Notes under the pieces: model-generated
The model's database searches: none
Seen by the model: the letters and a program-made list of their open reading frames with translations, nothing else
What the model was told of the DNA's origin: nothing
Shown: positions 25,781 to 34,250 of the stretch, piece after piece
How the letters are laid out: the number at the start of each line of letters is the position of its first letter
Position numbering within the stretch: the stretch's first letter is position 1
Made by a program: the position numbers and the translations under genes
Assembly: GCF_022352215.1 (NCBI RefSeq)
Contig: NZ_JAKRWF010000003.1
Coordinates: forward strand, 353,854-417,853
Length of the DNA stretch: 64,000 nt
DNA from: Flavihumibacter cheonanensis
Lineage (GTDB): Bacteria > Bacteroidota > Bacteroidia > Chitinophagales > Chitinophagaceae
Reading direction: 5' to 3'

Positions 25781-27643
25781 TTAGAAATAATTCACATAGC
25801 CAAGATGAATCTTGGTTTGACGAAGGTTAAACGGACTGTCATCCCGTTTTCCGGCCGCCAGCGAGAGATTAAAGAATCCGGCTGCTGTTTCAAATGCGAG
25901 TCCAAGTCCCGCTCCCAGAAGCCGGTTGTTGCTTTGCCCCAATGAACTTTTGTTGGAAGTGAAACCCAGATCCACAAAACCGAAAAAGTAAGAATTTACA
26001 CCAACCAAGTACCGGTATTCCAATGTATTCACCAAATAGCGGGAAGAAAATATACTTTCTTCATCGAAGCCTCTCATTAGCTTGTAGCCACCAATCTGGA
26101 AGAGTTCGTTGCGATACAAAGATGGACTCTGCACCCATCCTCCTGTACTCAACAATTGCAGGGTAGCCTGTCTTCCAAGAGGAATGAATTTTGCCAACCG
26201 GGCCCTGATCCGAAACTGATACGACTTCAAATCAATTGTATCATACAATGATGCGTAATTAAAGGACTGATCTTTGATGTCCAAAACAGCCGTACTGGGT
26301 TTTATGGTTCGGGTTCCTGCTGTAACAGACCCAAATACTTCCCATCCGCGCCTCGGATTCCTGCGGTAATTGGTTGTAAACAATTCATAATCCACACCCA
26401 GATTAACGATGCTCATATCGATATCGTTCGGCAGGCGTTTGGTTGCTTTAATCCGGTTGGTATCTACATTCACCAGGTTGGTCCGGAATAATTGTAAAAA
26501 AACTTTTCCTGTCTGACGCGAAGAGACCGCATATTGAACACCTAATTGAGCATTGATATTCAGAAAAGAGCTGTCTTTCTTGAATAGGTCAAACTGGGTA
26601 CTGATTCCAAAAGCGGATCCAAATAAATAAGGTTGCTGGTATAACAAGTTCAGTCGGGGCGATTGAATTTGTAATTGCTGCCAGTTCACACCAATCGTTT
26701 CACCATTTCCAAGCGCATTTTTGAGATTAAGATTTGCTTCTCCCGTTACCTGGAATTTATTCTGTCCCGCAGTATTAGTGGTGGGCAATAAACCAATAAG
26801 TACATTGATCTGGCTGCTTTTTTTAGGTTCCAGGAACAAATCCAGAATCGCACCATTTCCACCAAACCGGATGGCCCAGGGTTTTTGTTCCTGCAAAAAG
26901 GGTAATTCCCGAATTCGTACACTCACATTCTCAAATGACTGCTTTCGAAAGGGCATTCCTTTCGGAAGATCCAGGTACCGGTGAAGGAAGTTTTCCGATA
27001 TACTAGCTTTACCAAGCACGCGGATGCTATCGAGTTTATAGGGCAATCCTTTTTGAATAGTTAATATCCCGCCGATGTATGCTGTATCCGGTCCTGCAGC
27101 CTGCAACACCAGGCTATCCAATTGAACGGACGCAAAAGGATAGCCATTATTATAGAGATATGTCAGCAATTTTTGCTGTATAGTTTCAAGTTGACTCGTG
27201 GAAAAAACGGAGGTTTTTCCGGATGACCTGGCCGATCTGTTTCGCTGGATGGATAATTGCAATGTACGGGTCAGGGAATCCATCTCCAACCCCGCTGCAA
27301 GTATCTCGCCGGCAGTCATACCTTCTACCCGAATAGTCCCCCAGCGATACTGCTGACCAAGAAAATAATATACCGTGGTCAGGCTGTCAGATTCGCGGAT
27401 ACTGTCAACGGATGCGGTTGCAAATCCCTGTAGGGCCAGCAAAGAATCCAGCTTTAGAACATATTGCATACAGCTAACCCGATCCGGAAAACTGGTTTTT
27501 ATTGATCCCGGGATTGGTGTGGAATTGGAAGAGTCGATCCGTTTTAACTGCAACTGATGAGATACAGACTGGGCTACCACTGCAACGGCGAATAGCATCC
27601 AACCTGCTAAAAGCAGGATCTTTCTGTGGCATACGATCTTCAT
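25781..27643 (-). CDS. BamA/TamA-like outer-membrane protein with POTRA-type domain
   Basis: About 621 residues from the preferred ATG 27643 (MKIVCHRKIL), because only this start gives a clean signal peptide ending AVAVVAQS; a longer frame starts at 27709. The N-terminal half resembles POTRA domains (GTIRVEGMTAGEILAAGLEM, GLPYKLDSIRVLGKASISEN, FLHRYLDLPKGMPF). The C-terminal half is a 16-strand-type barrel with QIGGYKLMRGFDEESIFSSR, matching the conserved loop-6 region of the Omp85 superfamily (RGF). It ends in LGYVNYF with terminal Phe. It is likely an Omp85 member for outer-membrane assembly or secretion; the substrate is unknown. Confidence 0.8.
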   Translation of the reverse strand: MKIVCHRKILLLAGWMLFAVAVVAQSVSHQLQLKRIDSSNSTPIPGSIKTSFPDRVSCMQYVLKLDSLLALQGFATASVDSIRESDSLTTVYYFLGQQYRWGTIRVEGMTAGEILAAGLEMDSLTRTLQLSIQRNRSARSSGKTSVFSTSQLETIQQKLLTYLYNNGYPFASVQLDSLVLQAAGPDTAYIGGILTIQKGLPYKLDSIRVLGKASISENFLHRYLDLPKGMPFRKQSFENVSVRIRELPFLQEQKPWAIRFGGNGAILDLFLEPKKSSQINVLIGLLPTTNTAGQNKFQVTGEANLNLKNALGNGETIGVNWQQLQIQSPRLNLLYQQPYLFGSAFGISTQFDLFKKDSSFLNINAQLGVQYAVSSRQTGKVFLQLFRTNLVNVDTNRIKATKRLPNDIDMSIVNLGVDYELFTTNYRRNPRRGWEVFGSVTAGTRTIKPSTAVLDIKDQSFNYASLYDTIDLKSYQFRIRARLAKFIPLGRQATLQLLSTGGWVQSPSLYRNELFQIGGYKLMRGFDEESIFSSRYLVNTLEYRYLVGVNSYFFGFVDLGFTSNKSSLGQSNNRLLGAGLGLAFETAAGFFNLSLAAGKRDDSPFNLRQTKIHLGYVNYF

Positions 27644-27705
27644 CAATGGTAATCCCCTCATCTCGGCAGTAAAATAACGTTTTAGCAGGAATCTGAATTG
27701 CCCCG

Positions 27706-27721
27706 GCAAAGTTAACTTTGC
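27706..27721. promoter_or_regulatory. palindromic divergent -7 element between the BamA-like gene and hemW
   Basis: The 16-bp palindrome GCAAAGTTAACTTTGC places TAACTTTG, an exact TAnnTTTG match, on both strands, overlapping at the central TA. It sits 16 bp before the hemW TTG and 62 bp before the BamA-like ATG, so it could drive both directions. Confidence 0.5.
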
Positions 27722-27736
27722 GGGTTACTATCAACA

Positions 27737-28876
27737 TTGGCTGGAATTTATATACATATCCCTTTTTGCCGCAAGGCCTGCCACTATTGCAATTTTCATT
27801 TTTCCACCCAACTGGAGAATAAACTGCAGATGGTGAATGCTATTGCCAGGGAGTTAACAGAACGTGCTCCAATCTGGCAGGTTGATCCGATTGAAACCCT
27901 GTATTTTGGTGGAGGGACCCCTTCCCTTTTGAGCCAGGAAGAATTAAATTATTTACTGAACGTGGTTCGAGATCAGTACAATCTATCTCCAACAGCTGAA
28001 ATTACACTTGAAGCGAATCCGGATGACCTTAGTTCTTCTTCACTCGAATCCTGGCAGGCGGCTGGAATCAACCGCCTGAGTATTGGCATTCAATCCTTTC
28101 ATGAAATGGATTTGCGCTGGATGAACCGGGCTCATACGGCCGTGGAAGCACGGGAAGGTTTAAAACGGGTACAGGCAGCCGGTTTTGAAAATTTCAGTAT
28201 CGATTTGATATATGGCACGCCGGGGTTAACAGATGAAGCCTGGATGGAAAACATGGAGATCGCCATTGGTAGCCGGGTTCCGCATCTTTCCTGTTATGCT
28301 TTAACCGTAGAGGAGAAAACAGCCCTGGCACACCTGGTCAAATCAGGACGCATGCCAGATACCGACCCGGAACAACAGAGCCGGCAGTTTCTGCTCTTGA
28401 TGGAAACGCTTCGCAAAGCAGGTTATGAGCATTATGAAATCTCCAATTTTGCCCTCTCAGGATACCACAGTCGCCACAACAGCTCCTACTGGAGCGGCAA
28501 ACTTTATCTGGGTGCCGGCCCGGGTGCACATTCCTTTGACGGCCACTGCAGAAGATGGAATATTTCCAATAATGCACTCTATATTAAAGCGATAGAAACA
28601 GGGGAAATATTTCATGAAGAGGAAGAACTGACCAAAGAAAACCGTCGCCATGAATATATTATGACGGCTCTCCGAACAGCTGAGGGACTAGATCTGGACC
28701 ATTACACCCGCCAATATGGTTTACAGGAAACAAAAGCGCTGATGGATAGGCTCAATCAATACCAGGAATTAACCAGAAAAGAAGGGCCGGAACGCCTTGT
28801 AGTAAACCGCGACAGGATACAACTCACAAATGAGGGAAAACTTTTTGCTGACGGAATTGCCAGTTTCTTCTTCTAG
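27737..28876 (+). CDS. hemW: radical SAM haem chaperone HemW
   Basis: A 379-residue radical SAM protein related to HemN. The family delivers haem to respiratory proteins and is often misannotated as coproporphyrinogen oxidase. IYIHIPFCRKACHYCNFHF carries the CxxxCxxC cluster site. LYFGGGTPSLL, EITLEANPDD, RLSIGIQSF, FSIDLIYGTPG, HLSCYALTVEE, YEISNFAL and LGAGPGAHSF complete the HemW pattern. The start is TTG 27737: no ATG exists between it and the upstream in-frame stop, and MAGIYIHIPFC is the expected N-terminus. Confidence 0.92.
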   Translation: MAGIYIHIPFCRKACHYCNFHFSTQLENKLQMVNAIARELTERAPIWQVDPIETLYFGGGTPSLLSQEELNYLLNVVRDQYNLSPTAEITLEANPDDLSSSSLESWQAAGINRLSIGIQSFHEMDLRWMNRAHTAVEAREGLKRVQAAGFENFSIDLIYGTPGLTDEAWMENMEIAIGSRVPHLSCYALTVEEKTALAHLVKSGRMPDTDPEQQSRQFLLLMETLRKAGYEHYEISNFALSGYHSRHNSSYWSGKLYLGAGPGAHSFDGHCRRWNISNNALYIKAIETGEIFHEEEELTKENRRHEYIMTALRTAEGLDLDHYTRQYGLQETKALMDRLNQYQELTRKEGPERLVVNRDRIQLTNEGKLFADGIASFFF

Positions 28877-28888
28877 GAACTACCGTAG

Positions 28889-28996
28889 TTAAGAATTTGT
28901 TTTTTCTCTGGTAAAATGTGCTAAAGCCTGTTTTATCAGCACAATTACCAGGAGCACCAGCATGGCAGAACCGTATATGGAGAAACTAACAGGCAT
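28889..28996 (-). CDS. possible 35-aa single-helix membrane protein
   Basis: A short frame reads MPVSFSIYGSAMLVLLVIVL, then IKQALAHFTREKTNS. One hydrophobic helix (about 10-22) is followed by a basic/polar tail, the usual layout of a small inner-membrane protein. It lies alone between hemW (convergent, 12 bp away) and gpsA (upstream, same strand, 69 bp away). No family is known to me. Chance cannot be excluded at this length; the clean helix plus charged tail is the only support. Confidence 0.35.
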   Translation of the reverse strand: MPVSFSIYGSAMLVLLVIVLIKQALAHFTREKTNS

Positions 28997-29065
28997 TTCA
29001 TTAAAGATAACTTTTTCAAGTGATACGTTGCACAGGCCTGAGATTTAGTAACAGTTGTTTGACAA

Positions 29066-30103
29066 CTATATGAGTACTTCTTCAATAAGTTTAAAGCCTG
29101 CTGCCGGGGCCAACTGTTGCCACAGGATTCGATAGATGGCCGAAGCAATGGGCATATCGGCTCCAACCTGCTGATTGAGCAGGAAAATACTTCTGCTGGC
29201 ATTATAACCCTCCGCCACCATATTCATTTCAAGTTGCGCACTAATTACGGAATATCCTTTACCAATCATATTACCGAAGGTTCGGTTTCTGCTATAAAGA
29301 GAATAACAGGTTACCAGCAAATCACCCAGGTAAACGGATGCAGCATAATTTGCATCTTTTTTATGTGTAATCGGATCTTCCCCCTGGTGAGAGCCAACTT
29401 CCATTCGCTGAACCCCTACTTTTTTTAAAAATCCAGCCATTTCATCCGCACAATTCGCAATGAATACACTCTGAAAATTGTCGCCATATTCCAGTCCGTG
29501 TGCAATACCGGCTCCCAGCGCATAAATGTTTTTAAGAATAGCTGCATATTGCACTCCGATTACATCTGTGTTCACAAGGGTATTGATATACCAGGTCTTG
29601 AAATTCGAAGCAACCTCATGTGCCTTTTCTTCCGAAATGCCGGAAAAGGTCAAATAGGACAAACGTTCTCTTGCTACTTCTTCTGCATGGCAGGGACCCA
29701 TAACCGTATAGTAGGAAGACAATGGCAATTGAAAGCGCTCCTGCAACCACTCATTAATCAGAATATTTCGCTCCGGCATCATGCCTTTTACAGCTGAAAC
29801 CAAGATCTTTTCCTCCAGGTCGGCAGCTGTTAATCCGGTCAGGGTTTCTTCAATATAGGCAGAAGGAACAGCCAGTACCAGGCAATCACAGGCTTTCACC
29901 ATTTCGGTTATGGATAGGTGTAAGTGAAGCTTTGTGATATCAAAACTGGCAGCTGATAAATAATTCGGATTGTGTTTGCGGTGAATCAAATGCTGACGAA
30001 TGGATTCACTGCGAACCAGCCAGTGAATCGGATTGCCATTATCGGTAACGATTTTGGCTAAAGCAGTTGCCCAGCTACCGCTCCCTATGATTCCGAGCCG
30101 CAT
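29066..30103 (-). CDS. gpsA: NAD(P)-dependent glycerol-3-phosphate dehydrogenase
   Basis: Reduces dihydroxyacetone phosphate to sn-glycerol-3-phosphate for phospholipid synthesis. The 345 residues are full length. Motifs: the N-terminal Rossmann GIIGSGSWATALAKI, AVPSAYI, VSAVKGM, the VMGPCHAEEVARE active-site segment, GVQYAAILKNIYALGAGIAH with the catalytic Lys, and DLLVTCYSLYSRNRTFG. It begins 5 bp after the adaptor-protein stop, so it appears to be the last gene of tolC-adaptor-gpsA. Confidence 0.94.
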   Translation of the reverse strand: MRLGIIGSGSWATALAKIVTDNGNPIHWLVRSESIRQHLIHRKHNPNYLSAASFDITKLHLHLSITEMVKACDCLVLAVPSAYIEETLTGLTAADLEEKILVSAVKGMMPERNILINEWLQERFQLPLSSYYTVMGPCHAEEVARERLSYLTFSGISEEKAHEVASNFKTWYINTLVNTDVIGVQYAAILKNIYALGAGIAHGLEYGDNFQSVFIANCADEMAGFLKKVGVQRMEVGSHQGEDPITHKKDANYAASVYLGDLLVTCYSLYSRNRTFGNMIGKGYSVISAQLEMNMVAEGYNASRSIFLLNQQVGADMPIASAIYRILWQQLAPAAGFKLIEEVLI

Positions 30104-30108
30104 GGATT

Positions 30109-31497
30109 TTATTTTTTCTTTTCGAAGAGCTCTTCCTTCTTAACTACTTTAACTTTATCGTTGTTTTTGAGTGTCTTGGAAACCAGCGAGTAGGGTCCAG
30201 TAACCACTTCATCTCCTTCTTTTAACCCACTGAGAATTTCTATGTAGGTAATATCCTGGATATCTGTTCGCACTTTCACCCGCTTCACGGTAGTTTTATC
30301 AGCCTGAAGCACAAACACTACTTCATCCAGTTCCGTACTGATTGACCTGCGATTTTCCTGCTGTTCATTGTTATTTTCACCGCTTTCGGCAGTAGAAGTG
30401 CGGGTTTCATTCACTGCTTTGTCAGAATCTTTTTCACGGGTAGTAACCGCATTGATTGGCACAGCCAATACATCTATTTTACGTTTGGTCTGGATATCAG
30501 CGCTGGCACTCATACCCGGACGAAATGGAAAGTTCTTCGGGCGTGTTGGATCAATCAGATCCTGGTAAGATTCTTTCAGCAGGCGGATCCGCACTTCGTA
30601 ATTGGTAACATCATTGGTTACAGCAGTGGCGGTAGCAGAAGACAATGCTTTACTACTGCTGGCGATCTGCGTTACAATACCTTTGAATTTGCGGTCATTG
30701 TACGCATCAATTTCCACAAGGGCGGAATCTCCCAGGTGAACTTTAGGAATATCATTCTCGCCCACTTCTACCCGAACTTCAATCTTATCCATATCAGCAA
30801 TCCGCATCATTTCGGTACCGGTCATTTGGGCTGTACCAACCACTCTTTCACCTTTCTTAACTGCCAGAAGAGATACCACACCATTCATGGGCGCCAATAT
30901 CGTTGTTCGGCCCAAATTCTTATTGGCACTCTCCAGGTTGGCACGGGTACTGGCTACTGAAGCCTGGTTAGCGCGAATGGTTTGTAAACCTGCGTTATAA
31001 TTGGCCTTTGCGGTGTTGTAAGCATTTTCCGCCTGCTCAAATTCTGCACGGGAAATCACTTTCTCCTTCATGAGTTGCTCCTGCCGGCGAAATTGCGCTT
31101 CAGCCTGGGATAACGCACTTTGAAGTGCTTCCAGTTGTGCCTGGCTGTTATCTACCAATGCCTGCTGCTGACGAACGCTGGCGGCTACCTGGTCGCGTTG
31201 GGTCAGGTAGATATCAGCAAAAATCTTGGCAAGCACCTGTCCCTTGCGAACACTATCACCCTCTTCAACCATTAATTCCACAATTTCCCCTGAGATATCA
31301 GAGCTTACTTTTACTTCCACCTCCGGATATACTTTTCCGCTGGCGTTAACAGTTTCAATGATTGTACGCTTTGCGACTTTTTCCGTAGTTACTTTGATGC
31401 CCTCCTCACCTCCAATTACACCTGCCTGTTTCAAACCGAATAAGGCAATAATCAGTATTACCACGGCTACCAGTATCCAAACTAATTTCTTGTTCAT
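30109..31497 (-). CDS. periplasmic adaptor (membrane-fusion protein) of a tripartite efflux system
   Basis: A 462-residue HlyD/MacA-type adaptor. It has one N-terminal anchor helix (about 6-23, WILVAVVILIIALFGL), a barrel-sandwich half (VKVSSDISGEIVELMVEEGD, SVRKGQVLAKI), and a long coiled-coil hairpin (about 85-195, Gln/Ala-rich). The second lipoyl half is TILAPMNGVVSLLAVKKGE, and a beta-barrel and membrane-proximal domain follow, with a Glu/Asn/Gln-rich insert near 360-385 (ESGENNNEQQENR). It is encoded 29 bp after tolC. No ABC or RND inner-membrane pump is nearby, although MacA-like adaptors normally have one. Confidence 0.88.
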   Translation of the reverse strand: MNKKLVWILVAVVILIIALFGLKQAGVIGGEEGIKVTTEKVAKRTIIETVNASGKVYPEVEVKVSSDISGEIVELMVEEGDSVRKGQVLAKIFADIYLTQRDQVAASVRQQQALVDNSQAQLEALQSALSQAEAQFRRQEQLMKEKVISRAEFEQAENAYNTAKANYNAGLQTIRANQASVASTRANLESANKNLGRTTILAPMNGVVSLLAVKKGERVVGTAQMTGTEMMRIADMDKIEVRVEVGENDIPKVHLGDSALVEIDAYNDRKFKGIVTQIASSSKALSSATATAVTNDVTNYEVRIRLLKESYQDLIDPTRPKNFPFRPGMSASADIQTKRKIDVLAVPINAVTTREKDSDKAVNETRTSTAESGENNNEQQENRRSISTELDEVVFVLQADKTTVKRVKVRTDIQDITYIEILSGLKEGDEVVTGPYSLVSKTLKNNDKVKVVKKEELFEKKK

Positions 31498-31526
31498 ATA
31501 GATCGTATGTGCTTGTGCTTGATTGA

Positions 31527-32996
31527 TTATAATTTTATACCCTGGCCCTTGTAGAACTCAAGTACTTTCATCCGGAATACATAATCGAATTGGGCATTGA
31601 CCATATCGATTTTGGATCTCGTCAGATTGGTTTGTGAAGTGATCAGTTCCAGTGTAGAGAGCAACCCCAGTTCATAACGCCGAAGGGTAAAGTTATAAGA
31701 GCGTTCCGCCGCGCTGACACTGCTACGTGCGGCATTGTATTTTTGCATGGCGGCTACAGCGCTGGTATATGCGTTGTAAATATTGTTTTTCAACTGTAGA
31801 TTCCCCTGGTCAATTACCAATTCAGCATTTGCCAGATTGAGTTTCGCTCGTTCGTAATTGGTTCTGGACTGCCAGCCACCCAAAATCGGAATACTTATCC
31901 CTACCCCGATATTTTGACGAAAGTTATTCGACATCTGTGTTCCCCAGCCGGTCCATAATTCACCGAAATTTTTATTGCCCTGTGTTATCTGAACATTGGG
32001 CGATTGTATAGGCACGAGGGTGCCGTTTACATTCACAGCACCATTTGCAGGGTTGGGGGCATTATAACCCAGGAAATTAGCTCCTGTAATTTTTCGGTTG
32101 GAACTGGCAAAGTTGGAAGCCAATCCGCCAAAGGCAAAAAAGCTGGGATATAAACCTGCTTTGGCAGATTTAATATTGTATTCAAGCGATTTTTTACGCA
32201 GGTCATTTGCCTTGATCACCGGTTGGTTTTGCAAGGCCATCTGGTAAACCATTTCCGGTTCCAGTTCTGCAATCGGATCAACGGGAATTCTATCCACCGG
32301 TGGTACAGATATAGCAAAAGGAGCTCCGGCATCCAGCGCCAGTAAAGCTTTTAAAGACAACAGATTCAATTCATAGGTCGACTGAGCTGTAATCAGGGAA
32401 GAACTATCCCTGGCCAATTGGGCTTCCAGATCCACCGCGTTCAATTCAGGTACGGTTCCGGCCTCCACTCTTTTCCGGGTATCATTCAACTGGCTCTGGC
32501 TTTGCTTTACCTGAACTTCTACAATATCCACCTGCACTTTAGATAAAAGCGCCGTCAGATAAGCGGTAGCCACATTCAGGGCCAGGTCATTTTTGTTGCT
32601 TTCCACATCCGCCAGGGCAGCTTCCGCCTCGTATTTGGAAGCCAGCATGGTATTGGTAATCCTGTTCCAGTTAAAAATAGTCACATTGGTATTAAACTGG
32701 AATCCCTGGAAAAGCAGTTGCTGATTGGTAAATAAGTTGGTGGTAGGATCAATAGAACGACCAAACTGATAACCTGTATTGGTATTGAAATCAGCTGTGG
32801 GTATCCAGGCTTTCTTACCTTGTTTGAATAAAAGGTCACTGATCCGCCGCTGAACATCTGCCTGTTTGGTTGATATATTATTGGCGATGGCATATTCAAC
32901 ACATCGCCTCAAATCCCACTCTTCCTGTGCCTGGCTTTCAAGCCCTAGCCCCATTCCCAAAACTAAACAATAGGATAACCGTTTAAAAAATCGCAT
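31527..32996 (-). CDS. TolC-family outer-membrane efflux protein
   Basis: A 489-residue protein. Signal peptide about 1-23 (GLGLESQAQ). Two OEP repeats: the first has EEWDLRRCVEYAIANNISTK and the TRKRVEAGTVPELNAVDLEA turn; the second has AAERSYNFTLRRYELGLLST with LELITSQTNLTRSKIDMVNA. The coiled-coil and strand pattern is that of TolC trimers. It is the first gene of the tolC-adaptor-gpsA unit. Substrate unknown. Confidence 0.9.
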   Translation of the reverse strand: MRFFKRLSYCLVLGMGLGLESQAQEEWDLRRCVEYAIANNISTKQADVQRRISDLLFKQGKKAWIPTADFNTNTGYQFGRSIDPTTNLFTNQQLLFQGFQFNTNVTIFNWNRITNTMLASKYEAEAALADVESNKNDLALNVATAYLTALLSKVQVDIVEVQVKQSQSQLNDTRKRVEAGTVPELNAVDLEAQLARDSSSLITAQSTYELNLLSLKALLALDAGAPFAISVPPVDRIPVDPIAELEPEMVYQMALQNQPVIKANDLRKKSLEYNIKSAKAGLYPSFFAFGGLASNFASSNRKITGANFLGYNAPNPANGAVNVNGTLVPIQSPNVQITQGNKNFGELWTGWGTQMSNNFRQNIGVGISIPILGGWQSRTNYERAKLNLANAELVIDQGNLQLKNNIYNAYTSAVAAMQKYNAARSSVSAAERSYNFTLRRYELGLLSTLELITSQTNLTRSKIDMVNAQFDYVFRMKVLEFYKGQGIKL

Positions 32997-33079
32997 GCAA
33001 ATTGGTTAAGGGGTTAAAAATAAAGAATTCAGCGGCATCCTGCCGACCGGTCATATAATTATCGTGAAAAAACTCCCCA

Positions 33080-34249
33080 TCAACCACCAGAAGCGGATAA
33101 AAAAGCCTGATCTAAATCTGCAATCAGGTAATCGGCTGATTCCTGGCCAACGTATAACCGAAGCATCCGGTGGTCTTTTTTCTCCTGTCGAAAATGCTCA
33201 GGCTTGATTCCCGCACATTTGGGAATGATCAAGCTTTCATGACCTCCCCAGCTTACAGCCATAAATATGTGCCTGAGCGCCTCGCAAAACCGAATAATTT
33301 CCTCCCGCTGGTCGGTCCTGTATATAAAAGTGAGCAATCCGCAGGCACCACTCATCTGTTTCTTTGCCAGTTCATAATCAGGAAACCCAGGATCCAGCGG
33401 GAACAGACAGGACTCCACTTTCGGGTGTTGCTTTAGGTAAGCAAGCACCAGCCGGGTTGTTTCACTCACCTGTTTTAACCGCATCGGCAGGGTTCTCAAG
33501 CCCCGGATCAGCAGCCATGCATTGAAAGGCTGGATCCCACTACCGATGGTCAGGTATTCTGAATCAAATATTTTTCGGATCATGGCTGCAGAACCGCTTA
33601 TCACTCCTGCAACGGTATCGGAATGGCCTCCTATGTATTTGGTGGCTGATTGAATAGACAAATCGATCCCTAATTCAATTGGACGCTGATACAAGGGCGT
33701 ACAATAACTGTTGTCCACTATAGTGATGATTCCCCTGGACTTTGCCAGTTTTGCTATACCTGCAAGGTCCTGGATCGCATAATTCCAACTATTGGGAGAT
33801 TCCAGGTAAATCAGCCGGGTGTCAGGACGAATTGCCTCTGCATATTCTTCCACTGAGCCACCATCTACATAGGTAGTTTCCACATTGAAACGGGGAAGTA
33901 CAACCGAAAACAGCCGCTCTGCCCAGGTATAAGGTTTACGCACCGAAACAATATGATCTCCTGCCATTACATTGGCAAATACAGCTGCAAAGATCGCGGC
34001 GGCACCACTGTTGAGCACCAGGCAGTCCTCAGCTCCATCCAGAGCTGCCAGTTTTTTTCGAAGTATATCAACCGTTGGATTAAGCCCCCTGCTGTAGAGA
34101 TACCCTCCCATTTCATCAGCAAAAGCAGCCGTCAAGTCATCCACTTTCCGAAATGCAAAATTGCTGGTTTGCATAATGGGCGGGGACATGGCATTGAAAT
34201 ACTGCTCTCTTTCCTCTCCCAATTCGTTTATAATGTAGGACAGATCCAT
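33080..34249 (-). CDS. PLP-dependent trans-sulfuration family enzyme (Cys/Met metabolism)
   Basis: About 389 residues from ATG 34249 (MDLSYIINEL), one base after the permease stop; the longer frame to 34315 would overlap the permease by 65 bp. The cystathionine gamma-synthase/lyase fold shows SPPIMQTSNFAF, YLYSRGLNPTVDILRKKLAA, GAEDCLVLNSGAAAIFA, YLESPNSWNY, TIVDNSYCTPLYQRPIELG and the PLP lysine in SIQSATKYIGGHSD. The exact reaction (gamma-synthase, gamma-lyase or O-acetylhomoserine sulfhydrylase) cannot be settled from sequence alone. Co-directional with the amino-acid permease upstream, which suggests amino-acid use. Confidence 0.88.
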   Translation of the reverse strand: MDLSYIINELGEEREQYFNAMSPPIMQTSNFAFRKVDDLTAAFADEMGGYLYSRGLNPTVDILRKKLAALDGAEDCLVLNSGAAAIFAAVFANVMAGDHIVSVRKPYTWAERLFSVVLPRFNVETTYVDGGSVEEYAEAIRPDTRLIYLESPNSWNYAIQDLAGIAKLAKSRGIITIVDNSYCTPLYQRPIELGIDLSIQSATKYIGGHSDTVAGVISGSAAMIRKIFDSEYLTIGSGIQPFNAWLLIRGLRTLPMRLKQVSETTRLVLAYLKQHPKVESCLFPLDPGFPDYELAKKQMSGACGLLTFIYRTDQREEIIRFCEALRHIFMAVSWGGHESLIIPKCAGIKPEHFRQEKKDHRMLRLYVGQESADYLIADLDQAFLSASGG

Positions 34250-34250
34250 C

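Noticed and set aside
28945-29202. 85-codon open frame on the - strand
   Set aside because: Overlaps the 3' end of gpsA in another frame and is Cys/Ser-rich without pattern; the 35-codon frame in the same gap is the better candidate.
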